This document shows positions 9,901 through 19,831 of a DNA stretch of 64,000 nt, piece by piece. Source of the DNA: Stenotrophomonas sp. ISL-67 (GTDB lineage Bacteria; Pseudomonadota; Gammaproteobacteria; Xanthomonadales; Xanthomonadaceae). The notes beneath the pieces were generated by a model. The model was not told the origin of the DNA, ran no database searches, and was given only the letters and a program-made list of their open reading frames with translations. Location of the stretch: NCBI RefSeq assembly GCF_018612915.1, contig NZ_JAGGRL010000012.1, positions 1 through 64,000 of the forward strand, given 5' to 3'. Numbering within the stretch: position 1 is the first letter of the stretch; the number at the start of each line of letters is the position of its first letter. A program made the translations under genes and the position numbers.

Positions 9901-12071
9901 GCACGATGCTGCCGCTGCTGATCGAGCTGGGTACCGAAGAACTGCCGGTGAAGGCGCTGCCAGGCTTGGCACAGGCGTTCTTCGATGGCGTGGTGGACGG
10001 CCTTTCCAAGCGTGGCGTAGCCGTGGACCGTGGCGATGCCAAGCCGCTGTCGACGCCGCGCCGGCTGGCGGTGCTGCTGCCCGGCGTGGCCGTGGAGCAG
10101 CCCGAGCAGAAGGGCGAAATGCTGGGCCCGTACCTGAACATCGCGCTGGACGCCGACGGCCAGCCGACCAAGGCGCTGCAGGGCTTCGCCGCCAAGGCCG
10201 GGATCGACTGGACCGCGCTCGAGCGCACCCGCGATGCCAAGGGCGAGCGCTTCGTGCACCGTTCGGTGACCCCGGGCGCACGCACTGCCGCGTTGCTGCC
10301 GGAGGTGCTGGCCGAAGCGCTGGCCGGCATGCCCATTCCCAAGCCGATGCGCTGGGGCAGCCACAGCTACGGCTTCGCGCGTCCGGTGCACTGGCTGGTG
10401 CTGCTGCATGGCAAAGAAGTGATCGAAGCTGACGTACTGGGGTTGAAATCCGACCGCATGAGCCGTGGCCATCGCTTCATGCACGACAAGACCGTGTGGC
10501 TGTCCTCGCCGCACGACTATGTGAGCTCGCTGCAGGCCGCTTACGTGCTGGTCGACGCCGACGCACGCCGCGCGCGCATCGTCGAGGCAGTGAATGCCGA
10601 AGCCGCTGCGGCCGGTGGCCAGGCGCGGATCACCGCCGACAACCTGGAACAGGTGGTCAACCTGGTTGAATGGCCCGCCCCGGTGCTGTGCAGCTTCGAG
10701 CGCGAGTTCCTGGCGGTGCCGCAGGAAGCGCTGATCGAAACGATGGAAATCAACCAGAAGTTCTTCCCGGTGCTCGATACCAGCGGCAAGCTCACCGAGA
10801 AGTTCATCGGCATCGCCAACATCGAGTCGAAGAACGTAGCCGAAGTGGCCAAGGGCTACGAGCGGGTGATCCGCCCGCGCTTCGCCGATGCCAAGTTCTT
10901 CTTTGATGAAGACCTGAAGCAGGGCCTGGAATCGATGGGCGACGGCCTGACGTCCGTCACCTACCAGGCCAAGCTGGGCTCGGTGGCCGACAAGGTGCAG
11001 CGCGTGGTGGCGCTGGCTGGCCTGATCGCACCGCAGGTGGGTGCCGACCCGGTGCTGGCCAAGCGTGCCGCGTTGCTGGCCAAGAACGACCTGCAGTCAC
11101 GCATGGTCAATGAATTCCCGGAACTGCAGGGCATTGCCGGCCGTCATTACGCCGTGGCCGGTGGCGAATCGCCGGAGGTCGCGCTGGCTATAGACGAGGC
11201 CTACCAGCCCCGCTTTGGCGGCGACGACATCGCGTTGTCGGCCTTGGGCAAGGTGCTGGCCATTGCCGAGCGCCTGGATACCCTGGCCGGTGGTTTTGCC
11301 GCCGGGCTGAAGCCGACCGGCAACAAGGATCCGTTCGCGCTGCGCCGCAATGCGCTGGGCCTGGCCCGGACGATCATCGAATCGGGCTTCGACCTGGACC
11401 TGCGCGCGCTGCTGCACTCAGCGCTTGAGTCCATTCGGCAGCAAAGTGAAGCAACCGCCATCGAGGCGACCGTCAAGAAGATGAAGCAGATGGATTCGAC
11501 GGGAATCCAGGCGCAGTCGATGGAGGTGAAATCTTTGCCTGTTGATGCAGACAGTCTCTCCCTCGATCTGTACGACTTCATCCTCGACCGCCTGCGCGGC
11601 TACTACGCCGACAAGGGCGTGCCGGCCACGCACTTCAATGCAGTGGCCGAGCTGAAGCCGGCGTCGCTGTACGACTTCGACCGTCGCATCGACGCCATCG
11701 GCACGTTCGCAGCGCTGCCGGAAGCCGAGGCATTGGCTGCTGCCAACAAGCGCATCCGCAACATCCTGCGCAAGGCCGAGGGAGAGATTCCCGGAATGGT
11801 CGATCCGGCGCTGCTGGCCGAGCCGGCCGAAAGCGAACTGGCCGGAGCCGTGGAAGCGGCCATCGACGACAGCAACGCCAGCCTGCACCAGAAGGATTAC
11901 GTCAGCGTGCTGGCGCGGCTGGCCCGCCTGCGTCCGCAGGTGGATGCGTTCTTCGACGCGGTGATGGTCAACGCCGAAGATCCGGCGCTACGTGGCAACC
12001 GCCTGGCCCTGCTCAAGCGCCTGGGCGACCGCCTGGGCAGCGTGGCGGCGATCGAGCATCTGTCCAGCTGA
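9897..12071 (+). CDS. glyS: glycyl-tRNA synthetase beta subunit
   Basis: 724 aa, the tRNA-binding beta subunit. [14 protein letters not shown] at the start, the [14 protein letters not shown] segment, the [12 protein letters not shown] segment and the [18 protein letters not shown] segment identify it. It is about 35 residues longer than the Escherichia coli protein (689 aa, from memory). The excess is a Ser/Glu/Gln/Lys-rich stretch around residues 509-556 whose DNA (about 11421-11565) is clearly less GC-rich than its surroundings, suggesting an inserted segment just before [12 protein letters not shown]. The last gene of the glyQS operon, closed by a strong terminator. Confidence 0.96.
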   Translation: MSTMLPLLIELGTEELPVKALPGLAQAFFDGVVDGLSKRGVAVDRGDAKPLSTPRRLAVLLPGVAVEQPEQKGEMLGPYLNIALDADGQPTKALQGFAAKAGIDWTALERTRDAKGERFVHRSVTPGARTAALLPEVLAEALAGMPIPKPMRWGSHSYGFARPVHWLVLLHGKEVIEADVLGLKSDRMSRGHRFMHDKTVWLSSPHDYVSSLQAAYVLVDADARRARIVEAVNAEAAAAGGQARITADNLEQVVNLVEWPAPVLCSFEREFLAVPQEALIETMEINQKFFPVLDTSGKLTEKFIGIANIESKNVAEVAKGYERVIRPRFADAKFFFDEDLKQGLESMGDGLTSVTYQAKLGSVADKVQRVVALAGLIAPQVGADPVLAKRAALLAKNDLQSRMVNEFPELQGIAGRHYAVAGGESPEVALAIDEAYQPRFGGDDIALSALGKVLAIAERLDTLAGGFAAGLKPTGNKDPFALRRNALGLARTIIESGFDLDLRALLHSALESIRQQSEATAIEATVKKMKQMDSTGIQAQSMEVKSLPVDADSLSLDLYDFILDRLRGYYADKGVPATHFNAVAELKPASLYDFDRRIDAIGTFAALPEAEALAAANKRIRNILRKAEGEIPGMVDPALLAEPAESELAGAVEAAIDDSNASLHQKDYVSVLARLARLRPQVDAFFDAVMVNAEDPALRGNRLALLKRLGDRLGSVAAIEHLSS

Positions 12072-12100
12072 CGGCAACAGCCTGATCGCGTCTCACCCTT

Positions 12101-12135
12101 GAAAGCGCCCGACTGGTTCGGGCGCTTTCTTTTTA
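12101..12135 (+). terminator. glyQS terminator
   Basis: GAAAGCGCC pairs with GGCGCTTTC (12101-12109 with 12121-12129), followed by a T-rich run. Strong intrinsic terminator. Confidence 0.92.
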
Positions 12136-12149
12136 TGCGCATTTGCTCG

Positions 12150-12240
12150 AATGCGACGAAAACTGCAATCAATCTGAATATTGATTGAGCGCATCAACTG
12201 AAAACGTAGCAAACGATAAATTCGTGCAATCGGTATTCCC
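12150..12240 (+). promoter_or_regulatory. AT-rich control region of the toxin gene
   Basis: This is one of the most AT-rich stretches in the window. It contains a perfect inverted repeat CAATCAAT-CTGAAT-ATTGATTG (12166-12187), a plausible operator, and the octamer AGCGCATC at 12188-12195. GAAAACTGC at 12158-12166 and the same octamer also occur together upstream of the effector-like gene at 53085. No clear -35/-10 pair could be fixed. Confidence 0.5.
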
Positions 12241-12341
12241 CGGCGCCGCGTGATCATCCCGCGCCGCTCGTCCCTGCGGCAATGACATGCCGCGCGCCTT
12301 CCACGCCGGCCCGCCCCCGCTTCGCACGGAAGTACCGCCCA

Positions 12342-14951
12342 ATGCCCAAGTTGCCGATCGCCGCTGCAGACTTTCCCACTTTCAACCGCTTCACCGCACT
12401 GGCCGGCGAAAGCGCGGCCCAGGACCAGGCCATCGCACCCAAGCGCATCTGCAATGCGCCCGCGCCCCGTGCCAGCAGTAGAGCCGCACCGACGCAGGTG
12501 CTGAATCCACGCGAGGCGGCGGTACGCGAGGCGATCCTCGCCACCGGCGCACCCGAGAGCCGGGCACTGGTACGCACGCTGGAGAATTACCTGGCCAGCG
12601 CCACCACGCCCGAGGCGCGCGATACGGTGACGCTGCGCATGGAACAGGCGCTGGCCGCACGCGGACACGATGTGGCGGTGCTCCGCGACCTGCGCATCCA
12701 TGCGCTGGACAGCGTGCTGACCCGGGCCGCGTGGACCACGTTGATGGCCGAACTGCCGGGCTGGGCCAGCAGCGCCCTGACCGCAGGACAGCTGGCGCGC
12801 AGCGTGTTCACCGGGACCTGGAGCTGCGTGGCGACTGTGTTGCCGTCGTTGGCGGCGGCGCTGCCTACGCTGCGCACCCACGCCGATTTCGACGCACTGG
12901 TGCAGTCGCTGCCCGAGTCGGTTCGCAGCGGTCTGTGGACCCTGCATGAGAGCGTCGCGCAGGCCGATGCGCAGTCGCGTCCCAACCTCGGCGGCGGGCA
13001 CCTGTTGTCGGCGTTGGCGGTGGCGGCGTTGCTGTGGCAGCTGCGGCAGCAGTTGCCCAAGCCCTCGGGCCAGCTGCAAGGTATCGGTAAGTTCATCGCC
13101 GATCTGCCTGGGCACTGGCAACAGCTCGCCGTGCTGAACGGGGTGGGCGGAGCGCTGTTCAAGCCGGTCGAGGCGACCGGGGGTGCCGATCTGACAGCGC
13201 CCAAGGTCAAGCTGACGCCCGAGCAAAAACAGGCGCGCACCCTGCACCAGGATGCGGTGAACCGCGGCAGCGACGTGGTGCCAGACTGGAACCCGGCCAT
13301 TGACCATGTGGGGCTGTCGGCCGCGCCCGGCACATTGCAGCCGGGCAGCGCCATCGCCGCGCCGCCAGCAGGATTGCTCGACGCCGCCCCAGACGCCGCC
13401 ACCTCGCCGGCCAGCCGCCAGCGGGGCGGCGTGCTCGCCTGGCTGGGCGCCGGCATCGCGGCACTGGGCCACACCGTGCGCGGCGGTTTCCAGGCCGTGC
13501 CGCAGGCGCCGCCTGCGGTGGAAATGACCTTGATGGGCGCCTCGGCACTCAAAGAGGTCACCGCGACCACGCCGCTGGTTCCCACGGAAGTGGCAGCCGC
13601 CACGGGCACAGCGGCGACGCGCGCGTTCCCCGGTCTGCGCAGGACACCGTTGGCCGCGGCCGCAGGGTTGGCCGTGACGGGCGTCGGCGCGTTGGCGATG
13701 GGGCTGAAAAACCATTTCTGGCCTGACAGCGCGGCGGCAACACCTGCCGAACTTGCAGAGCGCCTGGCTACGCAGGTGGCAGAACTTCCCAACGGTCACT
13801 GGGGTACCGGCCTGGATCGGGTGCTGGGGGAACTGGAGATCACCCAGCGTGGCGCGCGCATGCGACGTGCCGCGCCAGATGCCACGTCGACACCCTCCGG
13901 AGCCACCGCCGACGTCGGCACGCAGGTTCAGGACGTCCCTGCCGATCTGCTGGACGCGCTGCGCGCCGACCCCGCGCTGATGCAGCAGGTGCAGTCGATG
14001 CGGTTGTGGTCGGTCGCAGTGGCGCGCGACATCGCCGCTCAGCCGGGCTGGGCATGGGTGGCGACGCTGCCGGCGTCGGAACAGGAACTGCTGGTGAGCC
14101 AGTGGCAGGCGCTGCGCGCGCTCACCCCGGCACTGGCCGCGGTGGAAGCGGCGACCGATACCGCGATCACCTCGGCATTGCAGGACGTGGGCTGGCGCGG
14201 CGAGTGGCGGGATATCGAGGTACGCCTGCCGTCCGTGGAGGTGGCGGGCGTGAAGGTGGACGATCGCCTGCCGCTGCTGCAGTTCTGCCTGGCCCGCGAG
14301 GCCCGCGATGGGGAGCATTCGTTCCTGCGCGATGACGTCCCGGTATCGGCGGCGGAGTGGGCGCAGTTGGACCGGTTTGTTACGGGGACTGACGCGCCAC
14401 GCCTGCGTGCGGCGATCAACGCGCGGGTCGAGCAGGTGCGTCCGGCGCTGAGCCGCGCGCTGCAGGCGCGGCTGGTGATCGATGCGCTCAAGGCCAAGGC
14501 GCACGGTGTGCTGGGCAGTGGCAGCGCGTACCGGCGTGGCGCCGACGTCGTACTCGGCTTCCTGCAGGGCACCGGTGCGGTTGAGCGCGCCGCGTTGACC
14601 TACGTCGACCGCCTGCGTGACGGCAGCACGGTGACGGTGCAGGTGCCCAATTACCTGGTGCTGCGCAGTGCCAGCGACGATCCGGCCCTCAGCGGCCAGG
14701 TGGTGCTGTACCGCTCGGACCTGTCCAGTTTCCAGGCATTCGGCGATGAAAGTGCGTTCCGCCAGTTCCTGGACACCCAGCGTGCCCGCATCGGTGCGTT
14801 CGCCGCCGACGGTGGCATCGACCACACCCTGGCCGGCGACATCGTGCAGGCTGCGTTGCCGGCCCAGCGCGCCGCCGTGCGCGGCCTGGTGCAGTCGTGG
14901 GAAGCGCGGTTGGCGCGCTACCAGAGCGGCCAGCGCGGGCCGCAGGCGTGA
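12342..14951 (+). CDS. large toxin-like protein, N-terminal part
   Basis: 869 aa from the ATG at 12342, chosen because GGAAG lies at a good distance upstream; an ATG 60 bases earlier lacks a ribosome site. No signal peptide. Hydrophobic stretches occur near LLSALAVAALLW, GVLAWLGAGIAALGH and LAAAAGLAVTGVGALAMG. The last 200 residues (VPNYLVLRSASDDP, VVLYRSDLSSFQAFGDESAFRQFL) resemble segments repeated in the large Pseudomonas proteins called dermonecrotic toxin-domain proteins (DUF6543), from memory. It ends with one TGA in frame; the next 1400-codon gene follows in the same frame seven codons later, so the two were probably one protein of about 2277 aa. Confidence 0.7.
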   Translation: MPKLPIAAADFPTFNRFTALAGESAAQDQAIAPKRICNAPAPRASSRAAPTQVLNPREAAVREAILATGAPESRALVRTLENYLASATTPEARDTVTLRMEQALAARGHDVAVLRDLRIHALDSVLTRAAWTTLMAELPGWASSALTAGQLARSVFTGTWSCVATVLPSLAAALPTLRTHADFDALVQSLPESVRSGLWTLHESVAQADAQSRPNLGGGHLLSALAVAALLWQLRQQLPKPSGQLQGIGKFIADLPGHWQQLAVLNGVGGALFKPVEATGGADLTAPKVKLTPEQKQARTLHQDAVNRGSDVVPDWNPAIDHVGLSAAPGTLQPGSAIAAPPAGLLDAAPDAATSPASRQRGGVLAWLGAGIAALGHTVRGGFQAVPQAPPAVEMTLMGASALKEVTATTPLVPTEVAAATGTAATRAFPGLRRTPLAAAAGLAVTGVGALAMGLKNHFWPDSAAATPAELAERLATQVAELPNGHWGTGLDRVLGELEITQRGARMRRAAPDATSTPSGATADVGTQVQDVPADLLDALRADPALMQQVQSMRLWSVAVARDIAAQPGWAWVATLPASEQELLVSQWQALRALTPALAAVEAATDTAITSALQDVGWRGEWRDIEVRLPSVEVAGVKVDDRLPLLQFCLAREARDGEHSFLRDDVPVSAAEWAQLDRFVTGTDAPRLRAAINARVEQVRPALSRALQARLVIDALKAKAHGVLGSGSAYRRGADVVLGFLQGTGAVERAALTYVDRLRDGSTVTVQVPNYLVLRSASDDPALSGQVVLYRSDLSSFQAFGDESAFRQFLDTQRARIGAFAADGGIDHTLAGDIVQAALPAQRAAVRGLVQSWEARLARYQSGQRGPQA

Positions 14952-14972
14952 AATCCCGGCGAGAGTTTCCAG

Positions 14973-17900
14973 TTGGAATTCGCCCGGGTAGACCAGGCCG
15001 AAGGCGCACGCCAGCAGTGGGCCTACGCGCTGGTGGCGCATGGGCAGGCGCTGGCGCAGGAGCGCCTGGACCGAAATCTGCTGCGCTGGAGCCCGCTGGG
15101 CATCGCCAACCTTGCTGCCGAAAAGGCGTATCAACAGAAACAGGACACTGCGCTGCAGACCTTGCGCCAACACGCCAAGCCCACCGTTGGCGTGGCCATG
15201 GCTGAAGCGTTGCGTCGCGCGGGCTGGCGCGGCGCGCCGGAGAGCATTGATCCGGACCAGATACGGCTGCGGCTGGGCGGGCAGGAAATGGACCTGACCG
15301 ACTGGGCCACCAGCGGCTGGCAGCGCCATGGGCTGCACCCCGATGCGATGCCGATCAACCTGCCGGTCTTCTCGCCGGATGCGGCGGGCATGCCGAACAC
15401 GCGGCTGGACGCGGCGCCGTGGCTGGACGATGACACGGTCGACGCGATGAAACTCACCGCCTACCGGCGTGACGCACAGGACCAGGTGAGCGAGGACGCC
15501 GTGGTGAGTCAGGCGTTGCAGGACCCCGCGTTGCGCCGCGCGATCTGCGTCGAGCTGGAATCCTTCGCCGACAGCAACCGCCTGGCCGAGGCCTACCTCG
15601 CCCACCTGCACGCGTTGCCTGATACGACCGACGGGCAGGCCTTCGCCGCCGTGCTGGGCAACCAGATCCGGGCGCGCACCGCCTGGATGATCGAGGTGGC
15701 GCGGCAGGACGGTGCGCTGGATGCGGCCACCCACGCCGCGCTGACGGCGGCGCACGCCAGCCTGGACCCGGACGGTGCACGGGCATCGTCGCTGCACGGC
15801 GTCTCGCTCAAGGGCCATGCGATCGTCGGGCTGTGGGCGATCCGCACGCCGCGCGGGCGCTACGTGTTCCTGCCCGATACCGCGCAGGGTGATCGCGTGC
15901 TGGATGAGCGCGCGTTCGGCGACTGGTTGCGTCAACCCGAAGCGGAAGGCTACGTCCGCGCGCGTGCGCAGTACCGGCACCACCCCGACCTGGCGGCGAT
16001 GTTCGAACACACCGCGTCCAGCCGCGGTATTCCGGTCGGCTTTACGCTCACGCGCGGCCCGCAGGCCGCCGCCGCCGCCTTGATCGCCGCGCGCATCAGC
16101 GATGTGGACGAAAAGACGGTGAGCCCGCGGGAACAGTTGGTCGAGACCCTCAAGGTGATCGGCGCGATCAGCGTTGGTGCAGTGTGCACATTGGCCAGCG
16201 CCGGTGCCGGTGCCGCCCTGTGCGCGGCAGGTTCGCTGGCGCATGTGTGGGCCAGCATCCAGGAAGGCCTGGATTTGATGGAACGCGGCAACGTGAACGG
16301 CGCCATCCTTGAGTTCGGCGGGGGGTTGCTCGACGCCGTGGACATCGCCCAGGTGAGCGCGGTCCCGGCGATGCTGTTCCGCTTGGGGCGCGGCGCACTG
16401 CGAACGCCCACCGAGGCCGCGCAGGCGCTGGTGCAGTGGAAGGCGCAGGGCCGTGGGTTCGACCGTAGCGGCGCGCTCACCGACGCGCTGGCCGTGCCAC
16501 GGTCGGCGCTGGACGAGGTGCCGATGCTGACCCGTGATGCGCGCGGCGGCGGCACGCTGTACCTGCAGAACGGGCGCGAGTACCTGCAGCACGGCGGCGC
16601 CTTCGTGGAGACCTGGTTGGACCCGCACGGCATCCGTCGCCTGCGCGATCCGCGCGACGCCAGCGCGGCGGGTGCACCGGTCCGCTACCAGCACGGCCAG
16701 TGGCGGCGCATGGACCAGCGGCCGGCGGTGCGTGGCGGCACCACGCCGTTGCCGGACCTGGACACGCCAGACTGGGTCAAGGCCGTGCCCGAAGCCGGCG
16801 TGCTGCCGCCGGCGAAGCTGGACGAAATCGAGGCGGTATTCGGCTTCGTGACCCTCAAGCAGCGCCCGGACACCGACCTGCTGCAGACCGTGCGCGAGCT
16901 GACCATGAAGGCGCGGATCCAGCAGATCTGCGATGCGCCCGAGACGCTGGGCCTGCCCGGCGACGAAGCGGTGATCCTGCGGGCGTGGGCCGATACGCGC
17001 GCGCTGGGCAACGGACGCAGTGTGGAAACCTACATCGAGGACGTCGGCGACTGGACGCGGGTGGCGCGCTTCGGCACCGGGCCGGTCGGCCTGCGCGTAC
17101 TCACCGAGGATGCGCGCACGCTGCCAACCCTGGAAACGCTGGTCGAGGCGGCCGACGAGCAGGCGCTGATCGAGCGGCTGGGATTGGACGACGGCGCCAC
17201 CCCCGAGCAGCTGATGGCGGCGGTGCGCAATGCACTGGGGCGCACCGTTGCCGCTGTTCCCGCGCAGAGCCTGCAGAGCTGGCAGCGCTGGGCGGCGATG
17301 CAGCACCGCCTGCCGGCAGCGGCAGACAACCTGGTCAAGCACTACCCGGCGCTGACCCGGGCCGAGGCCGAAGCGCTGGTGAACGGCGACCGCGAACTCA
17401 AGCAGCACGCCGAATCCTGGCTGTTCCCGCAGCAGACCGCAGCCAAGGTGGCCGACGTGCTCGGCAACCGCTCGCGGCGACAGCAGCGCGAAGCGGTGGT
17501 GAGCGGGCGCATCCGCTCGCTGTCTGAAGTGCAGGAGCTGGGCAGCCACCTGCAGGACATCGTGCCGGGGCGCGCCTGGAGCATCGCCGCCGACACCACC
17601 ACGGACGCAGCCATGCTGGTGTTCCGCCGCGCCTCGCAGGACGGCGTTGCCGGCCAATTGGCATTCGCTGCCGATGGCCGGCCCTACATTCCCGCTTCCG
17701 CTGGCAGCGGCAACCGGGTGCAGAGCTGGCAGGAGGGCGTCTTCGAGCAGTTGAACGCGGCCGAGCGGCAGCAGCTGTCCACCCCGGAGGGGCTGCGCCG
17801 CGCGGTGGTCGACCACATGAAGCAGACCCCGCTGATGCGCGTGTGTACGCTGCCGCGGATGCCCGGGGTCCGGGTCAGGCGCGGCGTGGACGGGTGCGAC

Positions 17901-19175
17901 CCGCCTGCCGCCGTGTCATTGACCACGGAGGAGGTTGCCACCCGTGACGCGGTCAACGCGGAGCTCTACCAGCTCCATCAGCGCGCCGAGCGGGAATACG
18001 CCGGCATCCACGCGCTGCAGCTCGAATCCGAAGCGTTGAAGGCCGAAAGGCGCGCGCTGCAGGCGCAGGGCCAGACGCTGTCCGAAACCAAACTGGCGCG
18101 GATTGCCGAGCTGGCGACAATGGACCTGATGCACGAGCGCAATTTCCGGGTCAAGAACTTCGTGTCCTACGCGCTGGAGGACCTGCGCTTCAATGGCGCA
18201 CCGCTGCCGCTGCAGGATTTCCCGCTGCAGGGCGGCGCGTACAGCGGGCCGCCGGTGGCGTGGATGAAAGGCAAAGGGTATCTGGGCAACACACCGGTCC
18301 GACGCGTATTCGTGGCCGACGACCAGGTGGAGAAAACCTACAAGGGCAAGGGCAAGCAACGCACCGAAACCCCGATTCCACCCAACGATCGCTTCCGTGC
18401 CGACTATGCGATGGGTGCCGACCTGCTCACCACCAGCAGCGAACGCGCCCGCAGCTCGGGACGGGTCGAGCTCTCCGAGGACGACCTGCGTGCACGGGTC
18501 GGCCCGACGGACGCGGAAGGAACGCCCGGCTGGGTCAGGCTGGCCGATCTAGACGATGCGGACCTGGCGGCAATGCCGCACAGCGCACTGCCCGAGTCGA
18601 TGCAGAAGCTGCTCGGCGATGCGCAGCCGCTGCCATCGAACCTGCGCGAGCTCACCCCGGGTGCCTATCGCGTGTTCGAGATACGCTCCTGCAGCGAGGG
18701 CAAGGTGATCGACAGATGGTTTGATGCGATGGCGGCCGCTGCGCCTGCATTGGCCACGCCATTGCGCGCGCCGGTCAACACGCCCGAGGGAGGGCTCACA
18801 GGCCAGATGGCGCTGATGTCGGATATGCACCCCTGCGCCACCAGTTGCGACCGGCGCCTGACCGATCTGATGGACGTTCTGCCCAACCTGCAGACGCGGG
18901 TCTACTACCACTTCATGGACAATCCCGAACGTACCGAATGGCGGGTTGGCATGATGGTCGAGCGCGAACTGCAGCGCACCCGGGTGCAATGGGAAGCGGC
19001 CGGTGAGGAGATCGACACGGTACGTGCCGGGATCCACAGCGCGTTGCTGGACAAGGCCAACCCGCAGCGTCGCGAGGCGGCCGAGGCCGAGCTGCTGCGC
19101 AATCCGCCACGTGCTTCGGACCTGCCGGTACCGCGCCTGTGGCTGCCGACGTCGGTGGAGGATGAAGGCTTCTAA
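14973..19175 (+). CDS. large toxin-like protein with C-terminal deaminase-like domain
   Basis: 1400 aa if started at TTG 14973, with a weak GGCGAGAG upstream; otherwise the continuation of the preceding gene. Residues about 270-400 (HAIVGLWAIRTPRGRYVFLPD, FGDWLRQPEAEGYVRAR) repeat the theme of the upstream protein. Residues about 393-435 are a Gly/Ala-rich hydrophobic pair of helices. The C-terminal part has Cys1240-Ser-Glu1242 in RSCSEGKVIDRW and Pro-Cys1288-x3-Cys1292 in SDMHPCATSCDRRL, followed by LPNLQTRVYYHF, the order of zinc-deaminase toxin domains (C/HxE, PCx2-4C, then a beta strand). This suggests a nucleic-acid or nucleotide deaminase toxin. The delivery route is not visible. Confidence 0.65.
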   Translation: MEFARVDQAEGARQQWAYALVAHGQALAQERLDRNLLRWSPLGIANLAAEKAYQQKQDTALQTLRQHAKPTVGVAMAEALRRAGWRGAPESIDPDQIRLRLGGQEMDLTDWATSGWQRHGLHPDAMPINLPVFSPDAAGMPNTRLDAAPWLDDDTVDAMKLTAYRRDAQDQVSEDAVVSQALQDPALRRAICVELESFADSNRLAEAYLAHLHALPDTTDGQAFAAVLGNQIRARTAWMIEVARQDGALDAATHAALTAAHASLDPDGARASSLHGVSLKGHAIVGLWAIRTPRGRYVFLPDTAQGDRVLDERAFGDWLRQPEAEGYVRARAQYRHHPDLAAMFEHTASSRGIPVGFTLTRGPQAAAAALIAARISDVDEKTVSPREQLVETLKVIGAISVGAVCTLASAGAGAALCAAGSLAHVWASIQEGLDLMERGNVNGAILEFGGGLLDAVDIAQVSAVPAMLFRLGRGALRTPTEAAQALVQWKAQGRGFDRSGALTDALAVPRSALDEVPMLTRDARGGGTLYLQNGREYLQHGGAFVETWLDPHGIRRLRDPRDASAAGAPVRYQHGQWRRMDQRPAVRGGTTPLPDLDTPDWVKAVPEAGVLPPAKLDEIEAVFGFVTLKQRPDTDLLQTVRELTMKARIQQICDAPETLGLPGDEAVILRAWADTRALGNGRSVETYIEDVGDWTRVARFGTGPVGLRVLTEDARTLPTLETLVEAADEQALIERLGLDDGATPEQLMAAVRNALGRTVAAVPAQSLQSWQRWAAMQHRLPAAADNLVKHYPALTRAEAEALVNGDRELKQHAESWLFPQQTAAKVADVLGNRSRRQQREAVVSGRIRSLSEVQELGSHLQDIVPGRAWSIAADTTTDAAMLVFRRASQDGVAGQLAFAADGRPYIPASAGSGNRVQSWQEGVFEQLNAAERQQLSTPEGLRRAVVDHMKQTPLMRVCTLPRMPGVRVRRGVDGCDPPAAVSLTTEEVATRDAVNAELYQLHQRAEREYAGIHALQLESEALKAERRALQAQGQTLSETKLARIAELATMDLMHERNFRVKNFVSYALEDLRFNGAPLPLQDFPLQGGAYSGPPVAWMKGKGYLGNTPVRRVFVADDQVEKTYKGKGKQRTETPIPPNDRFRADYAMGADLLTTSSERARSSGRVELSEDDLRARVGPTDAEGTPGWVRLADLDDADLAAMPHSALPESMQKLLGDAQPLPSNLRELTPGAYRVFEIRSCSEGKVIDRWFDAMAAAAPALATPLRAPVNTPEGGLTGQMALMSDMHPCATSCDRRLTDLMDVLPNLQTRVYYHFMDNPERTEWRVGMMVERELQRTRVQWEAAGEEIDTVRAGIHSALLDKANPQRREAAEAELLRNPPRASDLPVPRLWLPTSVEDEGF

Positions 19176-19260
19176 CACGTACTGTTCACACTTGGGCAGT
19201 GCATCAACGGCGATCATCGCCGCACCCGCACCGTCGTGCCGATACCCTTGGAAGAAAAAC

Positions 19261-19788
19261 ATGCAGATCGAACGGAACGGTCCCGGTACCCCGCTGAACC
19301 TACTCGGCTCCCCTCATCCGCGCCCTCGCGTGGGCATTGCCGGGCCAGAAACGTCACTGCTTTCCGCTGCACAGGAGCACATGCTCTCAACGCTGCGGGA
19401 TCCTGACCTGAACTTTGAGGCCCATGACCGCCGCCTCCTCACCGAGGACCTGATGGGACCCGGCGGCTACTTGGCGCAGGGCTGGCTGCCTGAGGACAGC
19501 TACCAGGCCGCCCCGGTAACGCTGCTGCGTGAACAGGCGACCTCGCGCGACGGCGTGGCATGGGATGCCATCAACCTGACCCTGCAACCGGGTGTGCAGG
19601 TGATCGGCATGCGCAACACCCAAGGTGGCGCCGACAGCTACTTCGTCTGCCAGCCCGATCCGGAGGACGCGCAGGGCCGGTTACGTTTCTTCACTCTCTG
19701 CATCGAATCGGGCAGGGACACCGGCGTATATGAAATATTCGTGTCGCCGCCGCGCGACTGGCAGGCCTTTGTCGACCAGTTCGGGTGA
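19261..19788 (+). CDS. candidate immunity protein 1
   Basis: 175 aa, not recognised as a named family. It starts at an ATG with GGAAGAA upstream, 85 bp after the toxin gene; the gap holds a 7-bp palindrome (19208-19222). The C-terminal 70 residues (INLTLQPGVQVIGM, FFTLCIESG, GVYEIFV, DWQAF) align clearly with the next gene, so the two are paralogues. Acidic, no signal peptide. Position right behind a toxin-like gene, same strand, small size and duplication suggest an immunity role; a chaperone or second effector is possible. Confidence 0.6.
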   Translation: MQIERNGPGTPLNLLGSPHPRPRVGIAGPETSLLSAAQEHMLSTLRDPDLNFEAHDRRLLTEDLMGPGGYLAQGWLPEDSYQAAPVTLLREQATSRDGVAWDAINLTLQPGVQVIGMRNTQGGADSYFVCQPDPEDAQGRLRFFTLCIESGRDTGVYEIFVSPPRDWQAFVDQFG

Positions 19789-19831
19789 CCAGGACTGCAG
19801 TGAGAACAAGATCGGACACCGAGAGGGTGCG

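Noticed and set aside
12093..17816. A 1907-codon open frame on the minus strand.
   Set aside because: It is antisense to the toxin genes and terminator, is extremely Arg/His/Gln-rich and matches the usual GC-rich artefact; the plus-strand frames have sensible protein composition.
14973..19175. Assignment of the giant toxin to the Xanthomonas type IV secretion effector class.
   Set aside because: The conserved C-terminal recognition domain of those effectors (XVIPCD) was not seen in this or the other toxin-like proteins.
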